Shown: positions 54,548-63,152, counted from the stretch's first letter. The stretch is DNA of 64,000 nucleotides from Leeuwenhoekiella aequorea (GCF_004104375.1 NZ_QOVM01000005.1:62001-126000), one strand, 5' to 3'. Numbers and translations: made by a program. The notes: generated by a model from the sequence alone, not told the origin.

Positions 54548-55648
54548 TTAGAGTAATTTACTTTGTTTTTTATAGAAGGCATCCTGCTGTTTTTGCATAA
54601 GATCTCGTGCCATTTTCTTTTTGTAGTTGTAGAGTTCGTCTTCTTGAGCCAGATCGCCATAAACCTTATCATTTACCACATTATCTGCATCAATTAAATT
54701 CTTACGCTGATTTGCTTTTTGGGTTACCCATGAGGTTAGTTCGCCCTCTGAATCGGCCAGTCTCAAATCATATTCGCCTCTTGGAGAAATAAGCTTAGCA
54801 AAAATAGGAGTTGTTTCAATAGCTAGAAAAAGTAGAAAAATGAAAAATGAAGGGATCCATGGTAATTCATTCAAAGCTTCGATGCGTGCCATAAGGCCAT
54901 CAAAATTGTCTATTATAGGCTGTGTTTCTGCAACACGTGTTTCATAGGTTGCAACAAGATCGTTTTTTTCAATTTCTATGGCCGAAATCTTGTCTGCATT
55001 TGATTCTTTCAACAATTTTAAATCTGCTAAAGCAGCATCGTGTTTATCTCTTTTTTCCTTGTAAACAGGTCCTTTCCCTAATCGGTTTGTACCTGCTGTA
55101 CCTTCAGCTTCTGTTATATAAGTTGTGTAAAGATCATTTACTTCTTGTTCCTTCGCTACAATTTGATTTTTAAGTTCTTTTATTTGATTATCTAAGAGCG
55201 TAACTGCCGGAATAAACTGTTCTCCAATTTGAATTTGATTTGCAAGGGTTAGATCATTTTTTTGTTCAAGTAGAACGCGATCAATTTCTTTCTCAAATAT
55301 TTTTAATTCAAGAGGTTTTGAGATTACAATTGCAATAATTAATGCTAGAATTAATCGGGGCAATGCCTGCAAAAATTCGTCTAAAATGCTCTCGCGTTTT
55401 TTTATTGTTGAAACAATAAAGCGATCTAAATTAAATATTAAAAGGCCCCAGATAAAACCAAAACCTACAGCAATGGGTATTGAATCAAATACAGTATAAA
55501 GCGCATAGCCCGATGCTACAAATGCCATTAAAGCAGTAAAGAAAACCGTAGCTCCTATACCAGCATATTTATTTTGCTCTCCGGGAGCACAAGTATCTAG
55601 CAAGACGTGATCAGCACCAGAACAAAGGATGAAGAATTTTTTAAGCAT
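54548..55648 (-). CDS. DUF4407 membrane protein
   Basis: A 366-residue protein starting 'MLKKFFILCSGADHVLLDTC', which is typical of DUF4407. Three hydrophobic segments lie in the first about 125 residues and one near residue 265. Between them is a long coiled coil (about 140-255, with many Lys/Glu and 'QIKELKNQIVAKEQEV'-type heptads). The function is unknown. It is a stand-alone reverse gene between the hydroxyproline cluster and a secreted protein gene. Confidence 0.9.
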   Translation of the reverse strand: MLKKFFILCSGADHVLLDTCAPGEQNKYAGIGATVFFTALMAFVASGYALYTVFDSIPIAVGFGFIWGLLIFNLDRFIVSTIKKRESILDEFLQALPRLILALIIAIVISKPLELKIFEKEIDRVLLEQKNDLTLANQIQIGEQFIPAVTLLDNQIKELKNQIVAKEQEVNDLYTTYITEAEGTAGTNRLGKGPVYKEKRDKHDAALADLKLLKESNADKISAIEIEKNDLVATYETRVAETQPIIDNFDGLMARIEALNELPWIPSFFIFLLFLAIETTPIFAKLISPRGEYDLRLADSEGELTSWVTQKANQRKNLIDADNVVNDKVYGDLAQEDELYNYKKKMARDLMQKQQDAFYKKQSKLL

Positions 55649-55812
55649 AATGTGATGATTGATGAATTATCCTAAACGTAAAACATTAATATATAGTATG
55701 CAACAAAGATTACATGTGCTGAGATTGTAGCTTATAACTTGTAAAATATATGAGTTGCTTCTTTATTTGTGTATATGATCGATAAAAAACGTATTTTATC
55801 GTTTTAGTTGAG

Positions 55813-55820
55813 TACTTTTG
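55813..55820 (+). promoter_or_regulatory. -7 element of the secreted surface protein gene
   Basis: TACTTTTG fits TAnnTTTG. Transcription would start near 55826, which favours the ATG at 55852 over that at 55828. Confidence 0.55.
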
Positions 55821-55851
55821 AAGGTCTATGAATATCCAAATCCCTACTATT

Positions 55852-57294
55852 ATGCTTAAAAATTACCTATTTTTTATACTTTTTTTACCAAGTTTACTAG
55901 CTGCTCAAATAGGTATTGGTACAACTTCACCAGATCCTGCAAGTATACTAGATGTTACATCTACAACACAAGGTGTTCTGTTTCCTAGAATGACCACTGC
56001 TCAAATGAACGCTATTAGTAGCCCCACGAAAGGACTTACTATTTTTAACTCTGTAACAAACAGCTATTATTATAATGATGGGAGCGTCTGGGTAGAGCTT
56101 GAAGGTGCCGTCAAAAGAGATAATTACAAACTAGTAAAAACAATTGCAGATCTTTCTGACGAACTTACATTAGGTGGAGGATCTCAATATTTATTAAAAA
56201 CTAATTTCCTATATGAGATTAACGGAAATGTAACTGTAAATTTTCCTATAAATCTAAATGGAGCATATGTCGAAGGGGTAGACACAGGGAGCGATATATT
56301 TGTAAACAATACCTCTGGCTCCTTATTTACCGGATCTGGAGGTGGCAGTATAAGAAACCTTACCATTAATGGAAATAAGAAACAAATTTTTAATTTAACT
56401 GGAGGTACGCTCGTTGCTAACAATGTTATTTTTAGCAACGCTTCCTCCTTAGGTAGACTAACCGGATTAGACCTGGTTTTTTTTAGTATTTCACAGTATG
56501 TAAATAATACGACCGGTTTTGCAGTGTCTAATATTGGTTCTTTTTTTATGAACAATACGTTCTGGACAGCTACTAATCAAGGAACATTTATGACCTTGAC
56601 CGGAACATTCAGTAATTTGCAAATGGCAAATGGTCGTGTGGTAGCAGACACGGGGGAAACTGGTTTAAATGTAAATGCAAATCCTACCGTGACTAATTCA
56701 GCTTTACTGAGTGGCTTAAGTTTTGTAGGTGATGGAAGATTGGTAAATGGTTATACCGCAGCTAATACTTTCTCGGGGTATAATTTTTCAAAGCAATGGG
56801 ATGTGAATTGTGAGGGTATTCCTGTTGAAACAGACGGCAATGCATCTGCAAATTTTTATTCTACTAGTGGTTTAACCACTGGGTTCGTTAAAAAAATTGA
56901 TAACAATACAGCAGTAGAAGTCGAATATGATGATGCTACAAATAATGGTTTTTCGGCTCAGAATCTTTTTAGGTTTACAGCTAGTGGAGGTAATAATCGT
57001 CTTACGTATACCGGAAGAAAAGGTCGTAATTTTCAATTAACCGCATCATTATCTGTACGGGTGAACAATGCTGCAGGAGATTATTATGCATTTGTTTTCG
57101 CTAAAAATGGAGGGGTAATTACAGAATCCAATGCGGTAGTTTATATAGATAGCAATTCTCAAATACAAAATGTGGCTTTATCTAGTGTAGTGAATCTAGA
57201 TGCGGGTAATTATATAGAAGTTTTTGTACGCCGACTTACAGGAAGTGGAGATGATGATTTAATAGTGTTTTCAGAAAATGTTTCAATTAAGTAG
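55852..57294 (+). CDS. secreted surface protein, tail-fibre/beta-helix-like
   Basis: From the ATG at 55852 it has 480 residues and a signal peptide (MLKNYLFFILFLPSLLAAQ). The mature N-terminus 'IGIGTTSPDPASILDVTST' and 'GVLFPRMTTAQMNAI' form a motif very common at the N-terminus of Bacteroidota surface proteins that resemble phage tail-fibre stalks. The middle (about 110-320) is a run of Asn/Thr/Gly-rich short strands that suggests a beta-helix. The last about 140 residues look like a jelly-roll domain. No catalytic motif is seen. A bidirectional terminator follows at once. Confidence 0.8.
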   Translation: MLKNYLFFILFLPSLLAAQIGIGTTSPDPASILDVTSTTQGVLFPRMTTAQMNAISSPTKGLTIFNSVTNSYYYNDGSVWVELEGAVKRDNYKLVKTIADLSDELTLGGGSQYLLKTNFLYEINGNVTVNFPINLNGAYVEGVDTGSDIFVNNTSGSLFTGSGGGSIRNLTINGNKKQIFNLTGGTLVANNVIFSNASSLGRLTGLDLVFFSISQYVNNTTGFAVSNIGSFFMNNTFWTATNQGTFMTLTGTFSNLQMANGRVVADTGETGLNVNANPTVTNSALLSGLSFVGDGRLVNGYTAANTFSGYNFSKQWDVNCEGIPVETDGNASANFYSTSGLTTGFVKKIDNNTAVEVEYDDATNNGFSAQNLFRFTASGGNNRLTYTGRKGRNFQLTASLSVRVNNAAGDYYAFVFAKNGGVITESNAVVYIDSNSQIQNVALSSVVNLDAGNYIEVFVRRLTGSGDDDLIVFSENVSIK

Positions 57295-57300
57295 AATTAA

Positions 57301-57351
57301 GATAAAAAAAGGCTCAAATAAGCTTTAAGCTTATTTGAGCCTTTTTTTATC
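57301..57351. terminator. perfect 25-bp palindromic bidirectional terminator
   Basis: The arms 57301-57325 and 57327-57351 are perfect inverted repeats around one base (57326). Their outer ends are A-runs and T-runs, so both strands give a GC stem followed by seven T's. It separates the convergent surface-protein and blaR1-like genes. Confidence 0.95.
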
Positions 57352-59135
57352 TAATTGTCTTTTATGATAAGATCAGGAGTTCCTTTCCCTTTATTTTCAT
57401 TGAGAAGTATTTGTAAATTTTTCTTCTGTTTCATAACAGAAAGCGCTGTTTCATAAGAAACCTTTTTACCGTTGTAGTAAGCGGTTCCGTTGTTTTCTTT
57501 TAGCGTATTAATCATAGCTGTAGGTCCTGAAGCTTGAGGAAGTTCACCAATTTTAGGAGGAGCAGGTGGCGCTGGCGTTTCCTTTTTAAAAGTAATTCTA
57601 TTGATTTTAAAATCTTGTATCTTTTTAAATACTTTGTGTGCCTGACTTTCAGAAACACCCTCTGGTAAATGAAATAGTACACCGCGTGGTTTCTCATTCG
57701 TGTCCTGAGTCCAGTCTTTGAAGTTACTTTTAATAAAATCTTTTGCTTTAGAAATCGTTGTTTTTTGACCTTCTATTTCTATAGCTTCTGTATTTGATAA
57801 TTTTATATTTAATAAATTGTATTTGTCATTAGCAAATGCTGCGGGATCTGCTGGTGTTGGCGGTGGCGGTGGCGGTGGAAGTTGACCCTGAGGCACAGCC
57901 GGAGCTGGCGGTGGTGGAGGCGGGATCAACTCCCGTGTAGGATTGGTTTTATAAAGCTTGGTTTTTTTGAATTCTTTTGAAAGCGCACTTATAACGTTAT
58001 CAACTCCGTTTTTAGCTTGTAAACGGGTAGAATAGTTCATCATGTCAGAATTCGTCCAGTCTTTTGTGACCTCGTTTATAGTTTTAACGAAATTTTCTAT
58101 GGAAGTAGATACCCCATTTACCCATACCAATTCATCTTCAACACGTATAGTTAAAGTCATAAGTTCTTGGTTTTTCCAAGTTTGAATAGGTGAAGCTGTT
58201 GGTTCATTTTTTTGCTCAGCAACTACTGATGTTTCGTTTGGCTGGATTCCCTCGTCTGAAACTGGCTTCGCCACAATTTCCTGATTAAAGAAATACACGC
58301 AGAGTGTGAAAACGGGCACAAATAGTGCGAGACGGGCGGTCAGTTTTTTGACTGAGCGGGTTTTTGATAACATAATGATTCGTTTTTTAGTTAATGAATA
58401 ATTAATCGGGCTTGATAACGCGGTTTGATGACTACCACCCGAATAGGTAAATAAAAGATTTGTGTAATTTTTAATATCAGCTTCTTCTTTTAATGCGGTC
58501 TTATCAGCGAGAAATTCGTGGTTAAGCCGAATGCTATTTTTGATTAAAATAAATAGCGGATTAAACCAAAAGACTACCTGTAAAATCTCTATAAAAAGAA
58601 TGTCCCAGCTGTGCTTCTGACTTACATGTGCTTGCTCATGCGCTAGAACTTCTAGAGCGATCGCATTATTTTTAAAGTCATTTTTGGGTAGGAAAATATA
58701 GTTTAAGAACGAGTGTGGGACTATCTTTTCAAGAAGGAGCACATTAATATGCGATTTAGATTTTACGCGCTCATTGTGAGTTACTTTTTCGCGTAGGCGA
58801 TATAGATTACCTAAGAATCTAAAGCCAAAAAGCAATACACCTGCCGCGTAAATTGAGCCTATTAGTATAGGTGTCCAATGTATAGTTTCTTCAATCGATG
58901 TATTAACTTCGTCTGTAACTGCAATAGTATCAAATGCTATCTGCTCAACTGCTGGTTGCGGTTCAACTTCTACAGAGTAGCTTAAGGTAATTAGAGGTAA
59001 TACAAGCGCTATAACCAAGCATCCCAACAAATAAAAACGCTTCAATTGATGTACGGCTTGTTGCTCTAAAGCGATCTTGTAAAACCCCCAGAGAATTAAC
59101 AAACACAATACCGATTTTATAATATAGGCTATCAT
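57351..59135 (-). CDS. BlaR1/M56-type membrane metallopeptidase sensor
   Basis: A 594-residue protein. About four membrane segments lie in the first 300 residues, with the zinc peptidase motif His166-Glu-x-x-His170 ('LAHEQAHVSQKHSWD') on the inner side. BlaR1-type proteases cut the partner repressor (BlaI) after sensing a signal. The C-terminal periplasmic part is not a penicillin-binding domain; it holds two short repeated domains joined by proline-rich linkers (runs of six or seven prolines around residues 405-430). The signal is therefore not evidently a beta-lactam. It overlaps the upstream blaI-like gene by 4 bases. Confidence 0.9.
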   Translation of the reverse strand: MIAYIIKSVLCLLILWGFYKIALEQQAVHQLKRFYLLGCLVIALVLPLITLSYSVEVEPQPAVEQIAFDTIAVTDEVNTSIEETIHWTPILIGSIYAAGVLLFGFRFLGNLYRLREKVTHNERVKSKSHINVLLLEKIVPHSFLNYIFLPKNDFKNNAIALEVLAHEQAHVSQKHSWDILFIEILQVVFWFNPLFILIKNSIRLNHEFLADKTALKEEADIKNYTNLLFTYSGGSHQTALSSPINYSLTKKRIIMLSKTRSVKKLTARLALFVPVFTLCVYFFNQEIVAKPVSDEGIQPNETSVVAEQKNEPTASPIQTWKNQELMTLTIRVEDELVWVNGVSTSIENFVKTINEVTKDWTNSDMMNYSTRLQAKNGVDNVISALSKEFKKTKLYKTNPTRELIPPPPPPAPAVPQGQLPPPPPPPTPADPAAFANDKYNLLNIKLSNTEAIEIEGQKTTISKAKDFIKSNFKDWTQDTNEKPRGVLFHLPEGVSESQAHKVFKKIQDFKINRITFKKETPAPPAPPKIGELPQASGPTAMINTLKENNGTAYYNGKKVSYETALSVMKQKKNLQILLNENKGKGTPDLIIKDN

Positions 59136-59503
59136 TTTCTTTCCTCTTTTAAGCGTTGATCAATCAGTTTTTTGAGATCTTCAAGCTCTTCTTGCGACAA
59201 ATCTGTTTCCTTGGTAAAAAACGATGCAAACTGTGCTGCAGAGTCATTAAAGAAATTTTTAATCATCCCGTTTACTTGTTTTGAGAAATACACCTTCTTT
59301 TTAACCAGCGGAAAATATTCTCGCGACCTGCCATATTGCACATAGTCAACAAAATTTTTATCCTGCATACGTTTTAGCAACGTAGCAATCGTAGTAGTCG
59401 CCGGCTTAGGATCTGGATACGCATCGATGAGATCTTTCATAAATGCTTTTTCTTTTTTCCAAAGCAGTTGCATTAATTGTTCTTCGGCATTTGAAAGTGT
59501 CAT
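59132..59503 (-). CDS. BlaI/MecI/CopY family repressor
   Basis: A 123-residue winged-helix repressor: 'LSNAEEQLMQLLWKKEKAFM' at the start and 'TTIATLLKRMQDKNFVDYV' as the recognition region, with a C-terminal dimerisation helix pair. It represses its own operon until cleaved by the BlaR1-like protease encoded next to it. Operators of the family type lie on the promoter just upstream (59507-59565). The start ATG at 59503 is 4 bases from a degenerate operator. Confidence 0.94.
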   Translation of the reverse strand: MTLSNAEEQLMQLLWKKEKAFMKDLIDAYPDPKPATTTIATLLKRMQDKNFVDYVQYGRSREYFPLVKKKVYFSKQVNGMIKNFFNDSAAQFASFFTKETDLSQEELEDLKKLIDQRLKEERK

Positions 59504-59506
59504 ATT

Positions 59507-59565
59507 CTACAAATTGAGATTGTGTTCTACAAATGTAGAAATAAATTTTAATTCTACAAGTGTAG
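59507..59565 (-). promoter_or_regulatory. blaI promoter covered by BlaI-type operators
   Basis: Two perfect palindromes, ctacaaatgtag (59527-59538) and ctacaagtgtag (59554-59565), match the BlaI/MecI core TACAnnTGTA. A degenerate third copy lies at 59507-59518. On the reverse strand the promoter is TTG (59559-59557), 19 bases, TACATTTG (59537-59530), so each perfect operator covers one promoter element. Confidence 0.85.
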
Positions 59566-59777
59566 AGCAATCTTTTTTATTTTTAAAATTTTCTCAAATT
59601 TTTTCGGTTAAGAAGGAGCCCTTAAAAAACCGGGCTTCCGGCAGTCGTTTCTTTGCAGAAAGGCAAATAGAGCTTCAACAAAACCTCAATACCTATCGCA
59701 TTGATGCTTAACTCTAGGAGTTAGGTTTAGTGATATTGCGTTTAATTAATAATAGCTAATCAATAAATCAATAAATC

Positions 59778-59785
59778 TATCTTTG
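59778..59785 (+). promoter_or_regulatory. -7 element of the PhnA-type gene
   Basis: TATCTTTG fits TAnnTTTG, 19 bases before the start codon; no TTG at the standard distance. Confidence 0.5.
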
Positions 59786-59804
59786 CGTTCTAAATAAATT
59801 AACA

Positions 59805-60383
59805 ATGAGCCTAGAACAAAACTTAAGAGATCGTAGTGGTAATGTATGCGAATTATGCAACAGTACAACCGATTTAGATATATACACAGTACCAGATTCT
59901 CCAGAAAACATAACAGCAGACACGCATATTTTTGCTTGCGGAACATGCAGAACTCAATTACAAGATGCAGAACAAATAGCAGCAAATCACTGGCGATGTC
60001 TTAATGATAGTATGTGGAGCCAGATCCCAGCGGTACAAGTGGTTGCTTATCGTATGCTTAATCAATTAAAGGCTCAGGGATGGCCTCAAGATTTGCTTGA
60101 TATGATGTATATGGAAGATGAGGTTAAAGAATGGGCTCAAGCTGGTATTGCAGACGATTCTTCAAAAGGGTTGATTCACCGTGACAGCAATGGGGTTATT
60201 CTTGAAGCGGGAGACTCTGTAGTATTGATTAAAGATCTTAAAGTAAAAGGTAGCAGTATGGTTGCTAAGCAAGGTACAGCGGTGCGCCGTATATCATTAG
60301 ATCACGAAAATGATAAATACATAGAAGGCAAAGTAGATGGTCAACAAATTGTTTTAATTACTGATTATGTAAAGAAGCTGTAA
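59805..60383 (+). CDS. PhnA domain zinc-ribbon protein
   Basis: A 192-residue protein of the PhnA family. The N-terminal zinc ribbon is 'VCELCNST' with 'FACGTCRTQ' (residues about 16-55). The C-terminal domain reads 'DSNGVILEAGDSVVLIKDLKVKGSS' (partly quoted), the diagnostic PhnA fold. Despite the name, the family is not shown to act in phosphonate use, and no phn genes are near. The middle part (about 60-115) is a helical insertion. Function unknown. Confidence 0.9.
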   Translation: MSLEQNLRDRSGNVCELCNSTTDLDIYTVPDSPENITADTHIFACGTCRTQLQDAEQIAANHWRCLNDSMWSQIPAVQVVAYRMLNQLKAQGWPQDLLDMMYMEDEVKEWAQAGIADDSSKGLIHRDSNGVILEAGDSVVLIKDLKVKGSSMVAKQGTAVRRISLDHENDKYIEGKVDGQQIVLITDYVKKL

Positions 60384-60491
60384 ACGTAATTTTTAATAAT
60401 AGATTACACTTAAATGCCTGACTTTTGTTTACGTAAATAAAATAACAACTCCTTAAGATGTGATGTGTATTAAGCATAGTATCTTTCTAAA

Positions 60492-61265
60492 ATGGATCAG
60501 AAAAAGGAAAAACTAGCCCGGTTTGGTATGGTAGCGAAAGGTATGGTATATGCTATAATAGGTATGCTTACAGCGATGGCAGCATTTAATTTAGGAGGTT
60601 CAAAAAGCGGACAGCAAAATGCGCTTCAGTTCATACGGGAGCAACCCTTTGGTAAAGTATTACTTATAATTCTGGCTATAGGTTTGTTTGGATACACCTT
60701 TTATAGATGGTTTGAGGCACTAAAGGGTGCTGAAGAACCTTGGAGTAATTACAAAGGTTTTGTAAAAAGAAGCGGATATCTTATTAGCGGAATTTTTTAT
60801 GGTGCCTTAGGTATAACTGCCTTAAAAATGGTTCTTGTAGGTAATTCGGGCTCTGGTGGCGACTCTTTAATTTCCACCATTATGTCTAATTCATACGGTC
60901 CCTACTTATTAGGTTTTGTAGCATTATGTATCGCCGGAAAAGCTATATTTCAAACGTATAAAGCCTACTCTGGTGAGTTTAGAGATGACGTGAATGAAAG
61001 CAAATTAGGTCCCAAAGGAAAGAAAATATTAATACGAGCGGGGGAGATAGGCTTTACCGCACGCGGAATTGTATCTGGAATAGTGGCATTCCTATTATGT
61101 AAAGTTGCCTTAGGCAATTCTGGATCCTCAGGTAGTAAGGTAGCAGCGTTTGATTTTTTACAAGATACACTAGGTGGAGTGGCTATGGGTGTTGTGGCTT
61201 TAGGACTTGTCGTTTACGCTGTATTTATGTTTATACAAGCTAAATATGCACAGATTAAAATTTAA
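60492..61265 (+). CDS. DUF1206 membrane protein
   Basis: A 257-residue membrane protein made of three similar two-helix repeats, each starting with an 'ARFGMVAKGMVYAIIG'-type segment (residues about 8, 95 and 175) and containing a Gly/Ser-rich turn ('GGSKSGQQNAL', 'GNSGSGGDSL', 'GNSGSSGSKV'). This internal triplication is the hallmark of DUF1206. The function is unknown. A strong terminator follows 20 bases downstream. Confidence 0.93.
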   Translation: MDQKKEKLARFGMVAKGMVYAIIGMLTAMAAFNLGGSKSGQQNALQFIREQPFGKVLLIILAIGLFGYTFYRWFEALKGAEEPWSNYKGFVKRSGYLISGIFYGALGITALKMVLVGNSGSGGDSLISTIMSNSYGPYLLGFVALCIAGKAIFQTYKAYSGEFRDDVNESKLGPKGKKILIRAGEIGFTARGIVSGIVAFLLCKVALGNSGSSGSKVAAFDFLQDTLGGVAMGVVALGLVVYAVFMFIQAKYAQIKI

Positions 61266-61284
61266 TCTTATATATCCTAAGTAG

Positions 61285-61310
61285 AAAAAGAGCCTTAAGG
61301 CTCTTTTTTT
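61285..61310 (+). terminator. intrinsic terminator after the DUF1206 gene
   Basis: Stem gagcc/ggctc with a ttaa loop (61290-61303), followed by seven T's. Confidence 0.92.
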
Positions 61311-61330
61311 ATGTCTAATAATAAAATTTT

Positions 61331-61426
61331 GCGTGAGGGATTGCAGCGGCATCCTTTGTGAAGACTACTTAGTCTTTATAAAGATATAGCGTAAAGCCCG
61401 ACCCCAATTTTAATAGGGGTCACGCC
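61331..61426. repeat. conserved flavobacterial structured repeat, copy 2
   Basis: A 96-base element between convergent genes. The outer arms gcgtga (61331-61336) and tcacgc (61420-61425) pair. Inside are aagact/agtctt, atccttt/aaagat and acccc/ggggt stems, and the blocks ggattg, agcgg and aaagcccgacccc. The order of blocks matches the element at 30226-30312. It could be a transcribed structured RNA or a small mobile repeat. Confidence 0.65.
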
Positions 61427-61438
61427 ATTACTATTAGA

Positions 61439-62836
61439 TTACTTCTCTTCAGATTTTAATTTTGTAAACTCATGATAAAAATGAGGAATTGTCTCAATAC
61501 CTTTTAAGAAATTCCAAACTCCGAAATGTTCATTGGGAGAGTGAATTGCGTCACTGTCGAGGCCAAATCCCATTAAAATAGTTTTACTATTTAATTCTTT
61601 CTCAAAAAGAGAAACGATAGGTATGCTTCCTCCACTACGTTGTGGTATTGGAGTTTTTCCAAAGGTTTTTTCATAAGCTTTTTCTGCTGCTTTGTATCCT
61701 ATATGATCTATGGGTGTCACGTAAGCTTGTCCGCCGTGATGTGGAGTCACTTTAACACGAACCCCTTTTGGAGCGATACTTTCAAAATGGTTTTTAAACA
61801 AATCGGTAATTTTTTTCCAATCTTGATCAGGTACTAACCGCATGCTTATTTTAGCAAATGCTTTGCTGGCAATCACGGTTTTTGCGCCTTCACCTATATA
61901 ACCGCCCCAGATACCATTTACATCTAGAGTAGGGCGTATACTATTGCGCTCATTGGTGGAATAACCCGCCTCTCCATAAACAGATTCAATATCTAAAGCT
62001 TTCTGATAATTTTCTAATAAGAAGGGTGCTTCTGCCATTTTATTGCGCTCATCTGCACTTAATTCTTCAACATCGTCGTAAAACCCGGGTATAGTAATAT
62101 GATTGTCCTCATCGTGAAGTGACGCGATCATCTTTGTAAGCACATTAATAGGATTTGCCACAGCACCACCATACAATCCACTGTGTAAATCGCGGTTGGG
62201 ACCTGTAACTTCTACTTCTACATAACTTAAACCACGAAGCCCGGTTGTAATACTAGGCGTATCTTTTGCAATCATACCTGTATCAGAGATAAGAATTACA
62301 TCATTTGCAAGTTTTGTTTGATTGCGGGATATAAACCAGCCAAGATTTTCACTGCCTACTTCTTCTTCACCCTCTATCATAAATTTTACATTGCAGGGCA
62401 AGTCGTCGTTTTGAGTCATATATTCAAGAGCCTTAACGTGCATATACATCTGCCCTTTATCATCACAAGCTCCTCTGGCAAAAATTGCACCTTCAGGATG
62501 TAAATCTGTTTTTTTGATAACAGGCTCAAATGGAGCACTGTCCCATAAATTTAGAGGATCTGGTGGCTGCACATCATAATGACCGTAAACCAGAATTGTA
62601 GGTAGATTTTTATCAATTATTTTCTCCCCATAAACAATAGGGTAACCCGGTGTCTCGCAAACTTTAACAGTATCACAACCTGCTTCCTTAAGACGTTCTG
62701 CAACCGCATCTGCGGTATTAAAAACATCGTCTCTATATGATTTATCTGCACTAATAGATGGAATTTTTAATAAATCTATCAGTTCGTTTAAAAATCTTTG
62801 TTGGTGTTTATCTACGTAGTTTTTAGCGTCTTTCAT
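61439..62836 (-). CDS. M20 family dipeptidase
   Basis: A 465-residue zinc peptidase of the M20 family. Metal and catalytic motifs are 'LVYGHYDVQPPDP' (His and catalytic Asp), 'ARGACDDKGQMY' (bridging Asp), 'EGEEEVGSEN' (general-base Glu plus metal Glu) and the C-terminal 'DAIHSPNEHFGV' (metal His). A dimerisation lid domain lies in the middle ('PNRDLHSGLYGG'). It cleaves dipeptides in the cytoplasm. It is a stand-alone gene. Confidence 0.95.
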   Translation of the reverse strand: MKDAKNYVDKHQQRFLNELIDLLKIPSISADKSYRDDVFNTADAVAERLKEAGCDTVKVCETPGYPIVYGEKIIDKNLPTILVYGHYDVQPPDPLNLWDSAPFEPVIKKTDLHPEGAIFARGACDDKGQMYMHVKALEYMTQNDDLPCNVKFMIEGEEEVGSENLGWFISRNQTKLANDVILISDTGMIAKDTPSITTGLRGLSYVEVEVTGPNRDLHSGLYGGAVANPINVLTKMIASLHDEDNHITIPGFYDDVEELSADERNKMAEAPFLLENYQKALDIESVYGEAGYSTNERNSIRPTLDVNGIWGGYIGEGAKTVIASKAFAKISMRLVPDQDWKKITDLFKNHFESIAPKGVRVKVTPHHGGQAYVTPIDHIGYKAAEKAYEKTFGKTPIPQRSGGSIPIVSLFEKELNSKTILMGFGLDSDAIHSPNEHFGVWNFLKGIETIPHFYHEFTKLKSEEK

Positions 62837-62921
62837 AGTGTCAAAATCGTGTTTGAGTAAAAATAAGAATATGATTGTAAAATTTATCTCAAAAAATACA
62901 ATTCATATTAAAAATCTTTTC

Positions 62922-62929
62922 TATATTTG
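62922..62929 (+). promoter_or_regulatory. -7 element upstream of the tRNA-Leu region
   Basis: TATATTTG fits TAnnTTTG and lies about 140 bases before the intact tRNA gene and 68 before the fragment. Confidence 0.5.
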
Positions 62930-62996
62930 CACTCGCATTTTCAGATATGGAAGTGCAAGCTTTTAGCAGAAGTCCTAAGTATGTTAAAGGTAGTTT

Positions 62997-63035
62997 GCAG
63001 GCGTGGTGGAATTGGTAGACACGCTAGACTTAGGA
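62997..63035 (+). pseudogene. degenerate 5' fragment of tRNA-Leu
   Basis: Aligned without gaps to the intact gene at 63070-63108, 36 of 39 bases agree (5' acceptor arm, D-arm and the first part of the anticodon arm, including the loop cttagga). After that the sequence diverges; the variable, T and 3' acceptor arms are absent. The anticodon stem cannot form fully, so it is not a working tRNA. Confidence 0.8.
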
Positions 63036-63069
63036 CATAGCGAAATATAAAGTGTTAAAATATTAAAAT

Positions 63070-63151
63070 GCGGGCGTGGTGGAATTGGTAGACACGTCAG
63101 ACTTAGGATCTGATGCCGCGAGGTGTGGGAGTTCGAGTCTCCCCGCCCGTA
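63070..63151 (+). tRNA. tRNA-Leu (anticodon UAG)
   Basis: The acceptor arm gcgggcg (63070-63076) pairs with cgcccgt (63144-63150). A D-arm with attggtag, the anticodon stem tcaga/tctga around the loop cttagga (anticodon tag), a long class II variable arm, and the T-loop gttcgagtc are present. CCA is not encoded. A terminator follows directly. Confidence 0.95.
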
Positions 63152-63152
63152 C

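Noticed and set aside
57351-59503. A beta-lactam resistance operon
   Set aside because: No beta-lactamase gene is adjacent and the BlaR1-like protein lacks the penicillin-binding sensor domain.
59427-59711. A 94-codon forward frame running from the blaI gene through its promoter
   Set aside because: It overlaps the blaI coding region and the operators, and the translated protein looks random.
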